A stretch of DNA of 64,000 nucleotides from Zoogloea dura (GCF_012927165.1 NZ_JABBGA010000024.1:17820-81819), one strand, 5' to 3'; numbered from the stretch's first letter, positions 1-10,996 are shown. Program-made: numbers and translations. Notes: a model not told the origin generated them from the letters alone.

Positions 1-732
1 CGGGTTGCGCTCGCGCAGCCCATTGACCGCCTCGGTGGCGTTGCCGAACTGCGGGCCTTCGCCCAGCACATGGGTGCGCCAACCCTTTTCCACCATCGGC
101 CAGTTGGCGTCATAACGGTCCATGGTGATGTACTGGCGGCCTCCCCCGGAGGCGATGCGGGCATCGAAGCCGCCGCTGCTGACCTCGGCCAGGAAGGCCT
201 CGAAGGGCACCACGTACTCCAGCGCGCTGGTCTCCGGCACATCACGGCCGTCGAGCAGGGCATGGATGCGCACGGTGGGCACGCCTTCAGCCCTGGCCTG
301 CACGACCATCGCCTTGAGGTGGTCGATATGGCTGTGCACGTTGCCGTCGGAGAACAGCCCGATGAAGTGGACGACCCCACGACCCGCCTTGGCGCCAGCC
401 ACGATCTCGCGCCACGCCTGGCCCTGCCAGATGGCCCCGTCGGCGATGGCGTTGGCCACCAGGGCGGCCCCCTGGGCATACACCTGGCCGGCGCCAATGG
501 CGTTGTGCCCCACTTCGGAATTGCCCATGTCCTCGTCGGACGGCATGCCCACCGCGGTGCCATGGGCGCGCAGGGTGATGCTGGGGCATTCGGCGAAGAG
601 TCGGTCGAGGGTCGGCTTGCGCGCCGCGGCAATGGCGCTGCCCACGTCGGTCTTGGGCACCCCGTAGCCGTCCATCACGATGACGACGACAGGGCCCGGA
701 ACGCCGGCGAAGGCGGAGAATTTCTGCAGCAT
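1..732 (-). CDS. gpmI: 2,3-bisphosphoglycerate-independent phosphoglycerate mutase, partial (C-terminus beyond left edge)
   Basis: Interconverts 3- and 2-phosphoglycerate in glycolysis/gluconeogenesis without a bisphosphoglycerate cofactor; cytosolic. The first 244 residues are present and the frame stays open to the window edge. The N-terminal metal site motif VMDGYG (Asp21) and the segment GNSEVGHNAIGAG, with the phosphorylated Ser72, are both intact, followed by HFIGLFSDGNVHSH and ALLDGRDVPETSA, all typical of this alkaline-phosphatase-fold family. The ATG is preceded by AGGAAG seven bases upstream. It is transcribed divergently from the sensor kinase gene; the 256-bp gap between them shows no strong promoter match and only a small GGAGG/CCTCC hairpin near 837-850. 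Identity is secure; the missing part cannot be judged. Confidence 0.95.
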   Translation of the reverse strand, partial: MLQKFSAFAGVPGPVVVIVMDGYGVPKTDVGSAIAAARKPTLDRLFAECPSITLRAHGTAVGMPSDEDMGNSEVGHNAIGAGQVYAQGAALVANAIADGAIWQGQAWREIVAGAKAGRGVVHFIGLFSDGNVHSHIDHLKAMVVQARAEGVPTVRIHALLDGRDVPETSALEYVVPFEAFLAEVSSGGFDARIASGGGRQYITMDRYDANWPMVEKGWRTHVLGEGPQFGNATEAVNGLRERNP

Positions 733-988
733 GGTCACTTCCTGAAGAATGAATTCGGGGCCGGCGCGGCAGGCAACAACCGGCTGAGCCCGTATTTTCC
801 TTCAAATCGGGGGGTTCATCACGGGATTGAGGAGCAGGAGGAGCACCTCCGACCCTCAGGACGGCCGAAAACAGGCAGCAATCCGCCCATATCGGGCAAT
901 GCGAAACGCATAAACGGCATTTTGTCACTGAACATTGAAAGCACCGCCCGCTAGGCTAATGACATAGCCCGCCACGCCAGGAGTTGTG

Positions 989-3900
989 ATGACGATGGCC
1001 GATGACGCCGCTTCGCCGCGCGTCCCCCCAGGCCCAGCCTACCAGTTGCTGTTCGAATCAGCCCCCGGCCTGTACCTGGTCCTGAACCCCGCGCTGACCA
1101 TCGTCGCGGTGAACGATGCCTATGCCCGGGCCACCCGGACGTCCCGCGCCGGGATCGTCGGCAAGCCTCTTTTCGAGGTCTTCCCGGACAACCCCGACGA
1201 CCCCGGCAACGAAGGCGTGCGCAACCTTCGCGCCTCCCTGAACCGTGTACTGCAGACCGGCCAGCCGGACGCGATGCCGGTCCAGAAGTACGACATCCGG
1301 CTCCCCGCCGAAGAAGGCGGCGGTTTTGAAAGCCGCTACTGGAGCCCGCTCAACACCCCCGTCCTGGCCCCGGACGGGCAGCTTTGCTACATCATCCACC
1401 GGGTGGAGGACGTCACCGACTTCGTCCGCCTCAAGCAACAGGGCATCGAGGAAGGCCGGCTCACCGAAGCCCTGCGCGAGAAGGCCCTGCGCATGGAGAC
1501 GGAGGTCTTTGCGCGGGCCCAGCAGGTGGCCGACGCCAGCGCCCAGCTCAAGCGGGCCAACGAAGAGCTCGACAGCCTGTACCGCAAGGCCCGGGAGCTG
1601 GACGAGCTCAAGACCCGCTTCTTCGGCAATGTCAGCCATGAGCTGCGCACACCGCTGACCCTCATCCTGGGCCCCCTCGACCGGCTGCTCGCCTCACCAC
1701 GGATCGATGCGGACGAGCGACGGGCCCTGCAGGTCATGCAGCGCAACGCCCGCCTGCTGCACCGGCAGGTGGACAACCTGCTCGACCTCGCCCGCCTCGA
1801 CGCCGGCCGCCTGATCCTGCGCTACACGGAATTCGATCTGGCCTGGCGCCTGCGGGTGCTCGCGTCGAATTTCGACACGGTCGCCCACGACCGCCGGATC
1901 ACCTACCTCGTGGCCGCACCGGACCGGCTGGAGATCCAGGCCGATGCCGAGAAATGCGAGCGTGTCCTGCTCAACCTGGTGGCCAATGCCTTCAAGTTCG
2001 TGCCCGACGGCGGCACCATCGGCATCCGCCTGGCCCTGGACGGCAGCGACCTGCAGATCGAGGTGGAGGACAGCGGGCCGGGCATCCCGGAGCACCTGCG
2101 CGAAGCCGTGTTCGAGCGCTTCCGCCAGGTGGAGGACGCCAGCGGACGGACCACCAGCGGCACCGGTCTGGGCCTGGCCATCGTCCGCGAATTCGTCCGC
2201 CTGCACCATGGCCAGGTCTCGGTCGGCGCCTCCCCCCTGGGCGGGGCCCGCTTCAACATCAGGCTGCCCACCCAGGCGCCGCCGGGCGGCATCCTGCACC
2301 CGGCCGACAACCGCACCGGCCTGCCCCTGCCCGCCGAGGCCAGCGTGACCGACAACGCCCCGGTCGACCCCGCTCCGCTTGCCGGGCCCGGTGAGCATGC
2401 CCCGCTGATCCTCGTCGTCGAAGACAACCCGGACATGAGTGCCTTCATCGCCAACGCCCTGGCCCCGGCCTACCGGGTGGCCACCGCCTTCGACGGCCAG
2501 ACCGGCCTGCGGCGGGCGCTCGAACTGCGGCCGGCGCTGCTGCTCTCCGATGTGATGATGCCGCTCCTCAGCGGCGACCGGATGGTGGAGGCCCTGCGCC
2601 AGTACCACGACCTGGACGACATGCCGATCGTGATGCTGACCGCAAAGGCCGACGACGCCCTGCGCACCGCCCTGCTCCAGCACCGGGTGCAGGACTACAT
2701 CCAGAAGCCCTTCTCCATCGACGATCTGCTGGCCCGCATCGCCGGGCTGCTGCAGGAGCGCTCGCGCACCCGGCGGCGCCTGCGCAGCCTCGAAGAGCGT
2801 TTTCGGGCCACCTTCGAGCAGGCCGCCGTCGGCCTCGCCCACGTAGCCCCGGACGGCCACTGGCTGCGGGTCAACCAGAAACTTTGCGAGATTGTCGGCT
2901 ATGGCCATGATGAACTGCTGAGCCTCACCTTCCAGGACATCACCCACCCCGACGACCTGGACTCCGACGTCGGGCAGGTCCGCCGCCTGCTCGCAGGGGA
3001 GATCGACAGCTACGCCCTCGACAAGCGCTATCTCGGCAAGACGGGCAAGGAGATCTGGATCCATCTCACCGTGGCCCTGATCCGCGACGACGACGGCACG
3101 CCCGACTACTTCATCTCGGTGGTGGAGGACATCCGCCAGCGCAAGGAGGCCGAGCACGCCCTGCGCGACAGCGAGGAGCGCTTCCGGCTGATTGCCGCGA
3201 CCATCCCGGAGGTCATCTGGCTGGTCGATGTCAGCGCGGCGCGGGTGGCCTACGTGAGCCCCGCCTATGAAACGCTGTGGCAGAGCCCGCTGGAGTCGCT
3301 CTACACCAACCCCCAGGCCTACCTGGAGGCTCTGGCCCCGGCCGACCGCCGCCGCGTGGATGGAGAGAAGCGCGGCGCCATCCGGGCCGGGCGGGATTTC
3401 GAACTCGAGTACCGCATCCTGCGCCAGGACGGGAGCACCCGCTGGGTCCGCGAGCAAGGGCACCCGGTGCCCGCCCGCGACGGGCTTCCCACCCACTACG
3501 TCGGCCTGCTCACCGACATCAGCCAGATGCGCAGCAGCGAGGAGCAGGTGGCCCGCCTGGCCCACTACGACCCGCTCACCGAGTTGCCCAACCGGTTGCT
3601 GCTCCAGTCCCGCCTCGAACATGCCCTGGACCGGGCCCGGCGGGCCGGCCAGCGGGTGGCCCTGCTGTTCATCAACCTGGACCACTTCCAGACCATCAAC
3701 GACAGCCTCGGCCACCAGGCCGGCGACCTGCTGCTGGTGGAGGTGGCCCGCCGGCTGAGGCAACGGGCGCGCCAGGAAGACAGCCTGGGACGCCTCGGCG
3801 GCGACGAGTTCCTGTTCATCCTGGAGTCGGTACGCCACCCGGAGACCGCCATCGAAGCGGCCCAGGCCGTCCTCGGGTCGATCGCCGCCCCTGCCAGCCT

Positions 3901-4879
3901 GCCCGACGGCACCGAGCTCTACCTGAGCGCCAGCATCGGCATCAGCCTTTACCCGGACGACGGCCATTCCGCCCACGAGCTCCTGCGCGACGCCGACGCG
4001 GCCCTCCACCAGGCCAAGGCCCAGGGGCGCAACCGCTTCTGCTTCTACACGGCGAGCATGAACGCCGATGCCCTGGCCCGCCTGGAGATGGGGGCGGCCC
4101 TGCGCAAGGCCCTCGAACGCCAGGAGTTCATCCTGTACTACCAGCCCAAGGTGGACCTGGCCAGCGGACGGATCTGCGGCGCCGAGGCCCTGATCCGCTG
4201 GCAGCGCCGCGATGGCAGGCTGGAATCCCCGGCCCGCTTCATTCCCCTCGCCGAATCCAGCGGCCTGATCGTGCACATCGGCGCCTGGGTGATCGAGGAG
4301 GCCTCCCGCCAGATCGCCGCGTGGCGTGGCGCCGGCCTGCCCGACAGCCGGATCGCCCTGAATGTCTCGGCGCGCCAGTTCCAGGCCGCCCACCTGCAGG
4401 GCACCATCGCCGAGGCCCTGACCCGCCACCAGGTTCCGCCCCACTGCATCGAACTTGAGTTGACCGAGAGCCTGCTGATGGAAGAACCCGAGCGGACCAT
4501 CGGGATCCTGCGCGAGCTCAAGCAGCTGGCCATCAAGCTGTCCCTCGACGACTTCGGCACCGGCTACTCCAGCTTCGGCTACCTCAGCCGCTTTCCCATC
4601 GACACCATAAAGATCGACCAGTCCTTCGTGCGGACCCTCGCCACCGAGCGCCAGTCGGCGCTGATCGCCGTCACCATCATCGACCTGGCCCACCGGCTGG
4701 GTCTGCGGGTCGTCGCCGAGGGGGTCGAGACCGAAGCGCAGCTGGCCTACCTGCGGCAACAGGGCTGCGACGAGATCCAGGGCTATTACTTCTCCAGGCC
4801 GGTGCCGGCGGAGGTCTTCGGTGAGATGCTGCGTACGGGACGCGGGCTGCCGCCAGGCGGCGCCACGACGACCGGCTAG
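989..4879 (+). CDS. Hybrid sensor histidine kinase fused to GGDEF-EAL (c-di-GMP turnover) protein
   Basis: A 1296-residue soluble signalling protein with no membrane segment. Order of domains: PAS (about 15-135), coiled coil (145-210), HisKA with phospho-acceptor His217 in SHELRTP, HATPase with [17 protein letters not shown] and GTGLGLAIV, a receiver domain (about 470-590, Asp521, Lys in QKPF), two further PAS domains (about 605-725 and 731-855), GGDEF (motif 937-941 intact) and EAL (EAL 1066-1068, [10 protein letters not shown] and EGVET present). An inhibitory-site RQED lies exactly five residues before GGDEF. Both cyclase and phosphodiesterase sites look complete, so output direction cannot be read from sequence. 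The start is ATG at 989, five bases after AGGAG; an overlapping GTG at 986 is the alternative. It stands alone, convergent with the DUF3025 gene (the 3' ends overlap by four bases). Confidence 0.92.
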   Translation: MTMADDAASPRVPPGPAYQLLFESAPGLYLVLNPALTIVAVNDAYARATRTSRAGIVGKPLFEVFPDNPDDPGNEGVRNLRASLNRVLQTGQPDAMPVQKYDIRLPAEEGGGFESRYWSPLNTPVLAPDGQLCYIIHRVEDVTDFVRLKQQGIEEGRLTEALREKALRMETEVFARAQQVADASAQLKRANEELDSLYRKARELDELKTRFFGNVSHELRTPLTLILGPLDRLLASPRIDADERRALQVMQRNARLLHRQVDNLLDLARLDAGRLILRYTEFDLAWRLRVLASNFDTVAHDRRITYLVAAPDRLEIQADAEKCERVLLNLVANAFKFVPDGGTIGIRLALDGSDLQIEVEDSGPGIPEHLREAVFERFRQVEDASGRTTSGTGLGLAIVREFVRLHHGQVSVGASPLGGARFNIRLPTQAPPGGILHPADNRTGLPLPAEASVTDNAPVDPAPLAGPGEHAPLILVVEDNPDMSAFIANALAPAYRVATAFDGQTGLRRALELRPALLLSDVMMPLLSGDRMVEALRQYHDLDDMPIVMLTAKADDALRTALLQHRVQDYIQKPFSIDDLLARIAGLLQERSRTRRRLRSLEERFRATFEQAAVGLAHVAPDGHWLRVNQKLCEIVGYGHDELLSLTFQDITHPDDLDSDVGQVRRLLAGEIDSYALDKRYLGKTGKEIWIHLTVALIRDDDGTPDYFISVVEDIRQRKEAEHALRDSEERFRLIAATIPEVIWLVDVSAARVAYVSPAYETLWQSPLESLYTNPQAYLEALAPADRRRVDGEKRGAIRAGRDFELEYRILRQDGSTRWVREQGHPVPARDGLPTHYVGLLTDISQMRSSEEQVARLAHYDPLTELPNRLLLQSRLEHALDRARRAGQRVALLFINLDHFQTINDSLGHQAGDLLLVEVARRLRQRARQEDSLGRLGGDEFLFILESVRHPETAIEAAQAVLGSIAAPASLPDGTELYLSASIGISLYPDDGHSAHELLRDADAALHQAKAQGRNRFCFYTASMNADALARLEMGAALRKALERQEFILYYQPKVDLASGRICGAEALIRWQRRDGRLESPARFIPLAESSGLIVHIGAWVIEEASRQIAAWRGAGLPDSRIALNVSARQFQAAHLQGTIAEALTRHQVPPHCIELELTESLLMEEPERTIGILRELKQLAIKLSLDDFGTGYSSFGYLSRFPIDTIKIDQSFVRTLATERQSALIAVTIIDLAHRLGLRVVAEGVETEAQLAYLRQQGCDEIQGYYFSRPVPAEVFGEMLRTGRGLPPGGATTTG

Positions 4880-5784
4880 GACGGCGCCGGGGCAGCCTTG
4901 CGCCGCAGGGGCCGGAACTGGCGGGTATCGGTGTAGTAGTCCGCCGCCTCGCTCTCCGGCGTGACGCCGGGAATGCCCAGCAGCGGCAGCGGAGACAGGT
5001 GCTCCCGCCCCAGCGGGCACTGCGCGTCGGCCAGGCGCCCGGCCAGCCAGGCATCCGCCTCGGCCTGGCACTGCGCAGCCGGCTGCTCGAACCACCCTGG
5101 CGGTACCACCCGGTACAAGGCCTTGGCGCACAGGCCGATGAAGGGCGCGCGCAGCTGATCCCAGCTGGCGTGGCCGAAGACCAGGAAGCGGGTCGTCGCC
5201 ACCAGCCGGGCGCGGCGCGTCCAGAACACCTCCAGCCACTCGTGGGCCGCCAGCAGGGCGGGAATCTGCGGGTCGCAGCTGACCACCAGCACCCCGCATT
5301 CGTCGAACTGGGTCAGCACATCGCGCTGCGGGCCACGCCCGCCCAGGCCGGCCGCTTCGCGCTGGCGCAGGACCTCCAGGTGACGGGCATTGCAGGCGGC
5401 CTTGGCCTGCGGCCAGACGCACCAGGCCAGCGCGTTGAAGAAGTCGTGCCAGTCATCGGCGCGGGTGGGCACCTCGCCGGTGGCATGGATGTGCGCCTCA
5501 TAGGCCGGCGCGACGGCAGGCGGCAGGACGAAGCGGAGCGGCAGCCCCGCCCCGCAGACGGCATCGGGCGCCACCTCGCGCAGCGTGGCGGTGAGCCGCG
5601 CGGCATCAGGCAGACCGTCGGGGAAGCGGGCCAGCAGACCGGCTATGGGCTCGAAGAGGGGGTGCGCCGCCCAATGAGCCCCCCCAGGGCCGGGCTGCGC
5701 CCCGCCCGCCCCCCGAGGGGGGCACGGAAACCTGGGGCGGCCCTGCGTTTCCTCTGGCGCTGGCGGCGCTGCAGGCGCAGGCAT
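4876..5784 (-). CDS. DUF3025 domain-containing protein
   Basis: About 302 residues. The segment [19 protein letters not shown] followed by NARHLEVL is the hallmark of the DUF3025 family, whose function is unknown. There is no signal peptide or membrane helix. The C-terminal part contains [18 protein letters not shown], also usual in the family. The chosen ATG lies 16 bases after the upstream DUF2322 stop codon; a longer in-frame start would overlap that gene. The first 45 residues are Pro/Gly-rich and are encoded by a very G/C-rich palindromic stretch (5640-5730) that looks like an intergenic repeat read in frame, so the true mature N-terminus is uncertain. Probably cotranscribed with the DUF2322 gene. 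Confidence 0.72.
   Translation of the reverse strand: MPAPAAPPAPEETQGRPRFPCPPRGAGGAQPGPGGAHWAAHPLFEPIAGLLARFPDGLPDAARLTATLREVAPDAVCGAGLPLRFVLPPAVAPAYEAHIHATGEVPTRADDWHDFFNALAWCVWPQAKAACNARHLEVLRQREAAGLGGRGPQRDVLTQFDECGVLVVSCDPQIPALLAAHEWLEVFWTRRARLVATTRFLVFGHASWDQLRAPFIGLCAKALYRVVPPGWFEQPAAQCQAEADAWLAGRLADAQCPLGREHLSPLPLLGIPGVTPESEAADYYTDTRQFRPLRRKAAPAPS
5708..5723. repeat. G/C-run palindrome inside the DUF3025 N-terminus
   Basis: GCCCCCC-GA-GGGGGGC forms a perfect 7-bp inverted repeat, embedded in a longer stretch of C- and G-runs (about 5660-5745). Similar runs are common in dispersed intergenic palindromes of betaproteobacteria; here it is read in frame by the DUF3025 gene. Confidence 0.5.
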
Positions 5785-5800
5785 TACGCCGCGGGCAGGA

Positions 5801-6118
5801 TCAGGCTTCGAAGACGTGCTTGACGCGCAGGGTCTCACCGCGCTCGACCAGGCCAATCAGGCGGTCGATGTTGGGGTGCTTGCCCGGATTGAGGCGGGCG
5901 TCCTCGCTATGCTCGGCGTAGATCTCGATGCCCTGGGCTGCTGCCTCCGGGGTGATCGCCCCGTGGATCTGGGCCAGGTGGTTGTACACCGCCAGCGAGC
6001 CGGCCTGGCCGGGTTTGTTCTCGATGGTGGCCAGCACCTCGCCAGCGGTGTTGCTGAGCTGGATGGCAGCCAGGTGGGATACGCCCGGCAGGGTCTTGAG
6101 CTTGTCGGCGAATGCCAT
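5801..6118 (-). CDS. DUF2322 family protein
   Basis: A 105-residue soluble protein, beginning MAFADKLKTLPGV and containing IENKPGQAGSLAVYNHLA, AITPEAAAQGIEIYAEH and NPGKHPNIDRL. This resembles the small conserved proteobacterial DUF2322 family, for which no function is known. It lies between purB and the DUF3025 gene on the same strand, 114 bases downstream of the purB stop and separated from it by a strong hairpin, so it may have its own promoter. Assignment to DUF2322 is from memory of the family pattern and is moderately sure; that it is a real gene is more certain. Confidence 0.68.
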   Translation of the reverse strand: MAFADKLKTLPGVSHLAAIQLSNTAGEVLATIENKPGQAGSLAVYNHLAQIHGAITPEAAAQGIEIYAEHSEDARLNPGKHPNIDRLIGLVERGETLRVKHVFEA

Positions 6119-6172
6119 GGGTAATGCTCCGGAATCAGGTGACGAGTGAGGCGTGCGGGGCTTCTGCGGGGG

Positions 6173-6202
6173 CTGCAGGGGCGGCTGAAGCCGCCCCTGC
6201 AG
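6173..6202 (-). terminator. Hairpin downstream of purB
   Basis: Perfect 13-bp stem (CTGCAGGGGCGGC / GCCGCCCCTGCAG) with a four-base loop, about 30 bases past the purB stop. No T-run follows, so it may be a transcript-stabilising or Rho-assisted end rather than a classic intrinsic terminator. Confidence 0.5.
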
Positions 6203-6223
6203 GCACAGGTACAGGTACAGGCC
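6200..6223. repeat. Four tandem hexamers CAGG(T/C)(A/C)
   Basis: CAGGCA-CAGGTA-CAGGTA-CAGGCC in direct tandem between the purB stop and the hairpin. Non-coding; the hexamer period suggests replication slippage. Confidence 0.6.
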
Positions 6224-6232
6224 CCTTGTGCC

Positions 6233-7639
<1,407 letters not shown>

Positions 7640-7647
7640 TTACCGTC

Positions 7648-7675
7648 TTGGAGGGCCGTTCGCCGATGATAAAAT
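7648..7675 (+). promoter_or_regulatory. Candidate sigma70 promoter for the YqhA-type gene
   Basis: TTGGAG, a 16-base spacer and TAAAAT lie 29 bases before the chosen ATG in the purB/YqhA divergent gap. The -10 is good, the -35 only partial. Confidence 0.4.
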
Positions 7676-7704
7676 CCGGGCTCCCCCAACTGCATCACCC
7701 CATC

Positions 7705-8235
7705 ATGAGCAAAGGTCCGCAACAACTCGAACGTTTCATCTTCTGGAGCCGCTGGCTGCAGGCGCCGCTTTACCTCGGTCTCGTCGTGGCCCAGGGCATC
7801 TATGTGTACCTGTTCATGGCCGAGCTGTTCCACCTGGTCAGCTCGGTCTTCGAGTCCGGTGGTCACATCAGCGAAACCGAGACCATGCTGGTGGTCCTCG
7901 GCCTGATCGACGTGGTAATGATCGCCAACCTGCTGATCATGGTCATCATCGGCGGCTACGAGACCTTTGTGTCGCGCCTCGACCTGGAGGGCCACCCGGA
8001 CCAGCCGGAGTGGCTATCCCACGTGAACGCCGGCGTGCTCAAGATCAAGCTGTCCACCGCCATCATCGGCATCTCCTCGATCCACCTGCTGAAGACCTTC
8101 ATCAACGCCGCCAACCTGGCCGAGCACACGATCATGTGGCAGGTGATCATCCATGTCGTGTTCCTGCTGTCCGCCCTCGCCATGGCCCTGGTGGACAAGA
8201 TGATGAACCAGACCGTTTTGCTGTCAAAACACTAA
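7705..8235 (+). CDS. YqhA/UPF0114 family integral membrane protein
   Basis: About 176 residues with three or four hydrophobic segments (LYLGLVVAQGIYVYLF, MLVVLGLIDVVMIANLLIMVIIGG, IIGISSIHLLKTFINA, and a C-terminal VIIHVVFLLSALAMALVD). The pattern GGYETFVSRLD and ISSIHLLK matches E. coli YqhA (UPF0114); the biochemical role is not established. The start MSKGPQQLERF was chosen because family members begin with an ERF-like segment just before the first helix; two upstream in-frame ATGs (7612 and 7666) would add a non-conserved tail overlapping the promoter. The class I fumarase gene follows 18 bases later and is probably cotranscribed. Confidence 0.88.
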   Translation: MSKGPQQLERFIFWSRWLQAPLYLGLVVAQGIYVYLFMAELFHLVSSVFESGGHISETETMLVVLGLIDVVMIANLLIMVIIGGYETFVSRLDLEGHPDQPEWLSHVNAGVLKIKLSTAIIGISSIHLLKTFINAANLAEHTIMWQVIIHVVFLLSALAMALVDKMMNQTVLLSKH

Positions 8236-8253
8236 AGAGAGGGAGCTTCACCC

Positions 8254-9789
8254 ATGACCGCCATCAAACAGGAAGACCTGATCCAGTCCGTTGCGGACGC
8301 CTTCCAGTACATCAGCTACTACCACCCGCTGGACTACATCAAGGCCCTCGGCGAAGCCTATGAGCGCGAGGAATCCCCCGCCGCCAAGGATGCCATCGCC
8401 CAGATCCTGACCAACTCGCGCATGGCCGCCGAAGGCCACCGCCCGATCTGCCAGGACACCGGCATCGGCATGGTCTTCATCAAGGTCGGCATGCAGGTCA
8501 CCTGGCCGGACGCCACCATGAGCGTCCAGCAGATGATCGACGAAGGCGTGCGCCGTGCCTACGCCAACCCGGACAATCCCCTGCGCGCCTCCGTGCTGGC
8601 CGACCCGGCCGGCACCCGCAAGAACACCAAGGACAACACCCCGGCGGTGGTCCACTTCGAGCTCGTCCCCGGCCACCATGTGGAGGTGATCTGCGCGGCC
8701 AAGGGCGGCGGCTCCGAAGCCAAGTCCAAGTTCGCCATGCTCAACCCCTCCGACGACCTGGTGGACTGGGTCCTCAAGAAGATCCCCGAGATGGGTGCAG
8801 GCTGGTGTCCGCCGGGCATCATCGGCATCGGCATCGGCGGTACGCCCGAGAAGGCCATGCTGCTGGCCAAGGAGTCGATCATGGCGCCCGTGGACATCCA
8901 CGAGCTGAAGGCCAAGGCCGCCAGCGGTGCAAAACTGACCCGCCCGGAAGAGCTGCGCCTCGAGCTGATGGAGAAGATCAACGCCCTCGGCGTCGGCGCC
9001 CAGGGCCTCGGCGGCCTGACCACCGTGCTCGACGTGAAGGTGCTGGACTACCCCTGCCACGCCGCCAACCTGCCGGTGGCCCTGGTGCCCAACTGCGCCG
9101 CCACCCGTCACTGCCACTTCCATCTCGACGGCTCCGGCCCGGCCAAGATCGAGCCGCCCAAGCTGGAAGACTGGCCTGCCGTCACCTGGACGCCGGATCT
9201 CAAGTCGGCCACCCAGGTGGACCTGAACACCCTGACCAAGGAACAGGTCGCCGCCTGGAAGCCGGGCCAGAAGCTGCTCCTCAACGGCAAGATGCTCACC
9301 GGCCGCGACGCCGCCCACAAGCGCATCGCCGACATGCTGGCCAAGGGCGAGAAGCTGCCCGTGGACTTCACCAACCGGGTGATCTACTACGTCGGCCCGG
9401 TGGACCCGGTGCGTGACGAAGTGGTCGGCCCCGCCGGCCCCACCACCGCCACCCGCATGGACAAGTTCACCCGCATGATGCTCGAGCAGACCGGCCTGAT
9501 CTCCATGGTCGGCAAGTCCGAGCGCGGCCCCACCGCCATCGAGGCCATCAAGGACAACCAGTCCGCCTACCTGATGGCCGTCGGCGGCGCCGCCTACCTG
9601 GTGGCCAAGGCCATCAAGTCGGCCAAGGTCGTCGGCTTCGCCGACCTGGGCATGGAGGCCATCTACGAGTTCGACGTGGTCAACATGCCCGTCACCGTGG
9701 CCGTGGACTCCTCCGGCACCAGCGTGCACAACACCGGCCCGAAGGAATGGCAGGCCCGGATCGGCAAGATCCCGGTCGCCGTGGCCTGA
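8254..9789 (+). CDS. Class I (iron-sulfur) fumarate hydratase
   Basis: Reversible hydration of fumarate to L-malate in the TCA cycle; an oxygen-sensitive [4Fe-4S] hydro-lyase. The 511-residue chain contains both the alpha (about 10-285) and beta (about 330-505) parts in one polypeptide, as in FumA/FumB. Cys66 (RPICQDTGIGMVF), Cys185 (GWCPPG) and Cys281 (PNCAATRHCHF) are spaced as expected for the three cluster ligands. Further family blocks are GIGIGGTPEKAML, GAQGLGGLTTVLDVK and the C-terminal SSGTSVHNTGPKEW. A GAGGGAG ribosome site precedes the ATG. It is followed by a strong intrinsic terminator. Confidence 0.95.
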   Translation: MTAIKQEDLIQSVADAFQYISYYHPLDYIKALGEAYEREESPAAKDAIAQILTNSRMAAEGHRPICQDTGIGMVFIKVGMQVTWPDATMSVQQMIDEGVRRAYANPDNPLRASVLADPAGTRKNTKDNTPAVVHFELVPGHHVEVICAAKGGGSEAKSKFAMLNPSDDLVDWVLKKIPEMGAGWCPPGIIGIGIGGTPEKAMLLAKESIMAPVDIHELKAKAASGAKLTRPEELRLELMEKINALGVGAQGLGGLTTVLDVKVLDYPCHAANLPVALVPNCAATRHCHFHLDGSGPAKIEPPKLEDWPAVTWTPDLKSATQVDLNTLTKEQVAAWKPGQKLLLNGKMLTGRDAAHKRIADMLAKGEKLPVDFTNRVIYYVGPVDPVRDEVVGPAGPTTATRMDKFTRMMLEQTGLISMVGKSERGPTAIEAIKDNQSAYLMAVGGAAYLVAKAIKSAKVVGFADLGMEAIYEFDVVNMPVTVAVDSSGTSVHNTGPKEWQARIGKIPVAVA

Positions 9790-9805
9790 GCCTCATCCGC
9801 TTCGT

Positions 9806-9834
9806 GAAAAGCCCGGCCTCGCGCCGGGTTTTTC
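9806..9834 (+). terminator. Intrinsic terminator after the fumarase gene
   Basis: CCCGGC / GCCGGG stem with a CTCGC loop, flanked by AAAA on the 5' side and TTTTT on the 3' side, 17 bases after the stop codon. Confidence 0.9.
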
Positions 9835-9885
9835 ATCTTTGCTCCGCCCTCCATCACCCTCTCCCGGCACCACGGCTCCAGCACC

Positions 9886-10659
9886 ATGTTCCGCACCCTG
9901 CGCATCGCCATCCTGCTGTTCATCCTCGCCACAGTGGCCGTCAGTGCCTGGCGAAGCCACGCCCAGGCCACCGACTGGAAGGACTCGATCCACGTGACGA
10001 TCTACCCGATCGCCGCCGACGCGTCCCCGGCCAGCCGCCAGGCCGTTGCCCAGCTGCGCCCGGACGACTTCGCACCGGTTGGCGACTGGCTGCAGGACGA
10101 GGTTCAACGCCTCGGCCGCCCGGTGCTGCGCCCCGTGGCCCTCAACCTGGCACCGCCGGTGGAGGCGTTGCCGCCGCCCTATCCACGCGGCGGCAACAGT
10201 CTGTCGATGGTCTGGTGGAGTCTGAGGCTGCGCCTGTGGGCCTGGCAGCACGATGCCGCCCCCGGCCCGCGCCCCCAGCTCCGCTTGTTCGTGCTCTATC
10301 ACGACCCCGCCCTCAGCCCGGTACTGGAGCACTCCCTCGGCCTCGAAAAAGGCAAGATCGGCGTCATCAAGGTGTTTGCCAGCCGCAGCGAGCGCCAGCG
10401 CAATCTGGTGATCGTCGCCCACGAACTGCTCCACACCCTCGGCGCGACAGACAAGTACGACCTCGCCACCAACCAGCCGCTGTTTCCGGATGGCTATGCG
10501 GAGCCCGACCTCCGGCCCCGCCACCCCCAGCACCTCGCCGAGATCATGGCCGGGCGCATCCCCCTGAGCGACAGCCAGGCGCAGATCCCGGGCAGCCTGG
10601 CCGACACCCTGATCGGGCCGGCCACGGCCCGGGAGATCGGCCTGACCCCCGCCCGCTGA
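9886..10659 (+). CDS. Putative membrane-anchored zinc metalloprotease-like protein (HExxH), unknown function
   Basis: 257 residues starting with an N-terminal hydrophobic segment (about residues 5-22, RTLRIAILLFILATVAVSAW), either a signal anchor or an uncleaved signal, so the bulk should face the periplasm. At 179-189 it has HELLHTLGATD, i.e. the HExxHxxGxxD arrangement of metzincin-like zinc peptidases, in which two His and a third ligand bind zinc and the Glu is the general base. The rest (SLSMVWWSLRLRLWAW, LEKGKIGVIKVFASR) is not a family I can name. No strong ribosome site is visible. It stands alone between the fumarase terminator and the convergent sbtB. A proteolytic role is inference from the motif only. 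Confidence 0.68.
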   Translation: MFRTLRIAILLFILATVAVSAWRSHAQATDWKDSIHVTIYPIAADASPASRQAVAQLRPDDFAPVGDWLQDEVQRLGRPVLRPVALNLAPPVEALPPPYPRGGNSLSMVWWSLRLRLWAWQHDAAPGPRPQLRLFVLYHDPALSPVLEHSLGLEKGKIGVIKVFASRSERQRNLVIVAHELLHTLGATDKYDLATNQPLFPDGYAEPDLRPRHPQHLAEIMAGRIPLSDSQAQIPGSLADTLIGPATAREIGLTPAR

Positions 10660-10687
10660 CCGCCAGCCTGACGGAGGCTTCCGCCAC

Positions 10688-10996
10688 CTAGAACTTGGCA
10701 GGCCGCAGCACTGCTGCATCCACCACGAACACCACCATGCCGTAGTCGGCGTAGTAGCGTGCCTGCAGCATGTCCACCAGGTCACCGGCCACCTGCGCAT
10801 CGCACAGCACTTCGATACGGATGTTCGAGGACGCGCGCCAGGCGCCATCCCTGACGCCCCGCGCGCCCTGCCCGCGCGCCTCGGTGATGGTGTAACCCCG
10901 GGCGCCCACCCGGGCCAGCTCGGGCAGCAGGGTGCTTTCCATGTCGGCTTCGCAGACGATGGTGACAAGCTTCCTGAGGGCAACAGCGGGACTCAT
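10688..10996 (-). CDS. sbtB: PII-like regulatory protein, SbtB type
   Basis: 102 residues with the compact ferredoxin-like pattern of the GlnB/PII superfamily: KLVTIVCEADMESTLLPELARVGARGYTITEARGQG, a T-loop-like middle and IRIEVLCDAQVAGDLVDML, then YYADYGMVVFVVDAAVLRP. It lacks the uridylylated Tyr-containing T-loop sequence of classical GlnB/GlnK. Its ATG overlaps the sbtA stop codon by four bases (ATGA), so translation is coupled. SbtB proteins in cyanobacteria bind adenyl nucleotides and close the SbtA bicarbonate transporter; the same partnership is inferred here from adjacency and fold. Confidence 0.82.
   Translation of the reverse strand: MSPAVALRKLVTIVCEADMESTLLPELARVGARGYTITEARGQGARGVRDGAWRASSNIRIEVLCDAQVAGDLVDMLQARYYADYGMVVFVVDAAVLRPAKF

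Noticed and set aside
1694..5422. Open frame of about 1240 codons antisense to the sensor kinase gene
   Set aside because: Composition is Gly/Gln/His-rich shadow sequence of a G/C-rich gene; no domain, and the opposite strand carries an unmistakable multi-domain protein.
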